In this document: one piece after another, positions 62,700-64,000 of the stretch | Layout of the letters: every line of letters begins with the position of its first letter | Position numbering within the stretch: the stretch's first letter is position 1 | NCBI RefSeq assembly: GCF_964204645.1 | Contig: NC_134030.1 | Span: 14,350,447 to 14,414,446 of the forward strand | Length of the DNA stretch: 64,000 bases | Reading direction: 5' to 3' | Origin: Tubulanus polymorphus | Lineage: Eukaryota; Nemertea; Palaeonemertea; Tubulaniformes; Tubulanidae | The notes under the pieces: model-generated | What the model was told of the DNA's origin: nothing | Database searches by the model: none | Seen by the model: the letters and a program-made list of their open reading frames with translations, nothing else | Position numbers and translations under genes: made by a program

Positions 62700-64000
62700 A
62701 TAAAGTGGTTTAATGGTGAAATTCACATAGAATACCACATCTTTGTTTTGTTCTTGTGGAGTTCAGAAAAAAATGAAACATATAATCAGGCTTTTAAAGA
62801 GAAAAAGTTTTTTTAAGTGATAAGAAAAAAACTAAAGGAAAACATAAAAAGAGAATAAGAACACATTTACGAGAAGAAATATCATACGACCGTACGCACG
62901 TGCGTATGTTTATTGTAAATATTTACATTGCCGACATGCCTTGGAATCGGTTTCGGTGACAGTTTCTGAGTCATCGACGATCTCGAATGGGATCTACCAA
63001 CAACCCATTAGAACAGGTCAAGTGACTCTTTCAGACGCGAGCTCCACACGACCTTGAAAATCATCGATGATGTCATCAGGACTCATGACGCCATGACACC
63101 TCGGACCCACGTCTAGAAAATAGATCTAACCATATCTTTAGACTGGTTGCCGGTCTCTAACTCGTTGCCGGTTTGACTATATCGTATCACTCACAACCAC
63201 CTTTTGATTGCTAAGTCTAGTTCCTATCCATCGATTCCGCTGCCCTCTTTATTACTCTGAATACCAGTCGTTGTTGCCGGTTACCTACAACGTCTCACGC
63301 TAAAGTATCATATAGAGGTTAACTCCTGTTAATTGCAATGCAACAACTGATTTTAGTGTCATATCAAACCTTTGTATTAAAATTAATAAATTAGTTACCG
63401 TACCTTGTTGAAACGTATAACGTGTTTTTTAATAATATTTTTTGATGATTTGAATCGCGAACCGAAGAATTTATTTATTTGATTTGAATTGATTGCCACA
63501 ATCCGGATTTCCAATACGGACTAAATTAATAAAATGTGAAAATTCAGTATGTCTCTCTAAAATTACTCTAAATGTTATTTTTTGTTGATAAAACGCATAA
63601 ATTTTGGTCAATTTTAACCTTTAGATTGGTTGCCTGTCCCATTCAATATGGGACTATGGGACAGGTTTTGCCCGTCCGCCATCTTCCGCGGATTTTACGG
63701 ATCCAATCAGATTTCAGTATTTCATCACGTGAACAATGTAACATGGCCGCCTACACAGTGTCTCAATTTACGTTCCATGGACCTCTTTAAAGTAATTTTT
63801 TATACCAATGAAGAAAGAAATTCCGTTAAAACTGCCAGGTAACGCTTCTGCAGGCACTTGTTCAGCGTGTGGTACCGAAAATATCGGTATTCAATTGAGG
63901 ATGGCTGCGTGACAGCGCCGTCGAAACCTACCGGTCGTCAATCAGCAATTTGGACTGGTGGATGGAAACAACAATGCATACACTACTACTATACCACTAC
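62700..64000. other. No gene seen
   Basis: The right end of the window. A palindromic CCGTACGCACGTGCGTA lies near 62889-62906. Short frames near 63744 (ATGGCCGCC start, stops after 15 codons) and 63809-63912 (contains CSACGTENIG) are too short to call. Confidence 0.4.

Noticed and set aside
63572-63842. Possible first exons at the right edge (ATGGCCGCC start; CSACGTENIG frame)
   Set aside because: Frames are 15 and about 34 codons long, with no convincing donor or domain; too little evidence.

Overview
The window is eukaryotic, repeat-dominated DNA from an animal genome. Evidence includes spliceosomal introns in a transposase gene, BEL/Pao retrotransposons, hAT elements, tRNA-headed SINE-like repeats, microsatellites and many small inverted-repeat transposons. 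The mix resembles a marine invertebrate, and a lophotrochozoan such as a mollusc is the best guess, but no species-diagnostic gene is present. I see no complete host gene, only two weak candidate exons (28935-29186 and 54514-54615, both minus strand).

Layout. 1-5040: an AT-rich, decayed Polinton/Maverick-like or adintovirus-like element with tightly packed minus-strand genes (packaging ATPase, integrase with chromodomain, membrane proteins, unknown small genes), most broken by frameshifts. 5040-6200: hairpin repeats and an interspersed repeat. 6217-10745: about 3.3 kb of a 31-bp satellite with roughly 1.09-kb higher-order periodicity, split by a 1.25-kb Helentron-type non-autonomous element (here called HINE). 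10800-11505: a LINE reverse transcriptase scrap and a second copy of the interspersed repeat. 11812-20449: a nest of hAT, HINE and hAT elements. The innermost hAT (13013-16865) carries an apparently intact three-exon transposase gene of 772 codons; the outer one has a broken homologous transposase. 20450-34071: sparse sequence with small inverted-repeat elements, palindromic GTTCCG repeats, SINE-like copies and HINE copies. 34072-40153: BEL/Pao element 1 (plus strand), interrupted by a TA-flanked MITE and cut in its integrase by another HINE. 43150-45316: an internally deleted hAT. 48792-50906: a broken gene that looks like an unclassified transposase. 51551-52804: the best full-length HINE. 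53365-54193: stacked MITEs. 56270-61926: BEL/Pao element 2 (minus strand), interrupted by two LTR-like insertions. 62025-62699: a DIRS-like gag fragment.

How the parts relate. This is mostly a record of elements inserting into elements. Interrupted sequences, target-site duplications and in-array empty sites let several insertion orders be read directly. The parts most likely to repay work are the intact hAT gene, the recurrent 6-bp target duplications of three hAT elements, the hairpin-forming 31-bp satellite with its dated HINE insertion, and the unusual gene order of the Polinton-like element.
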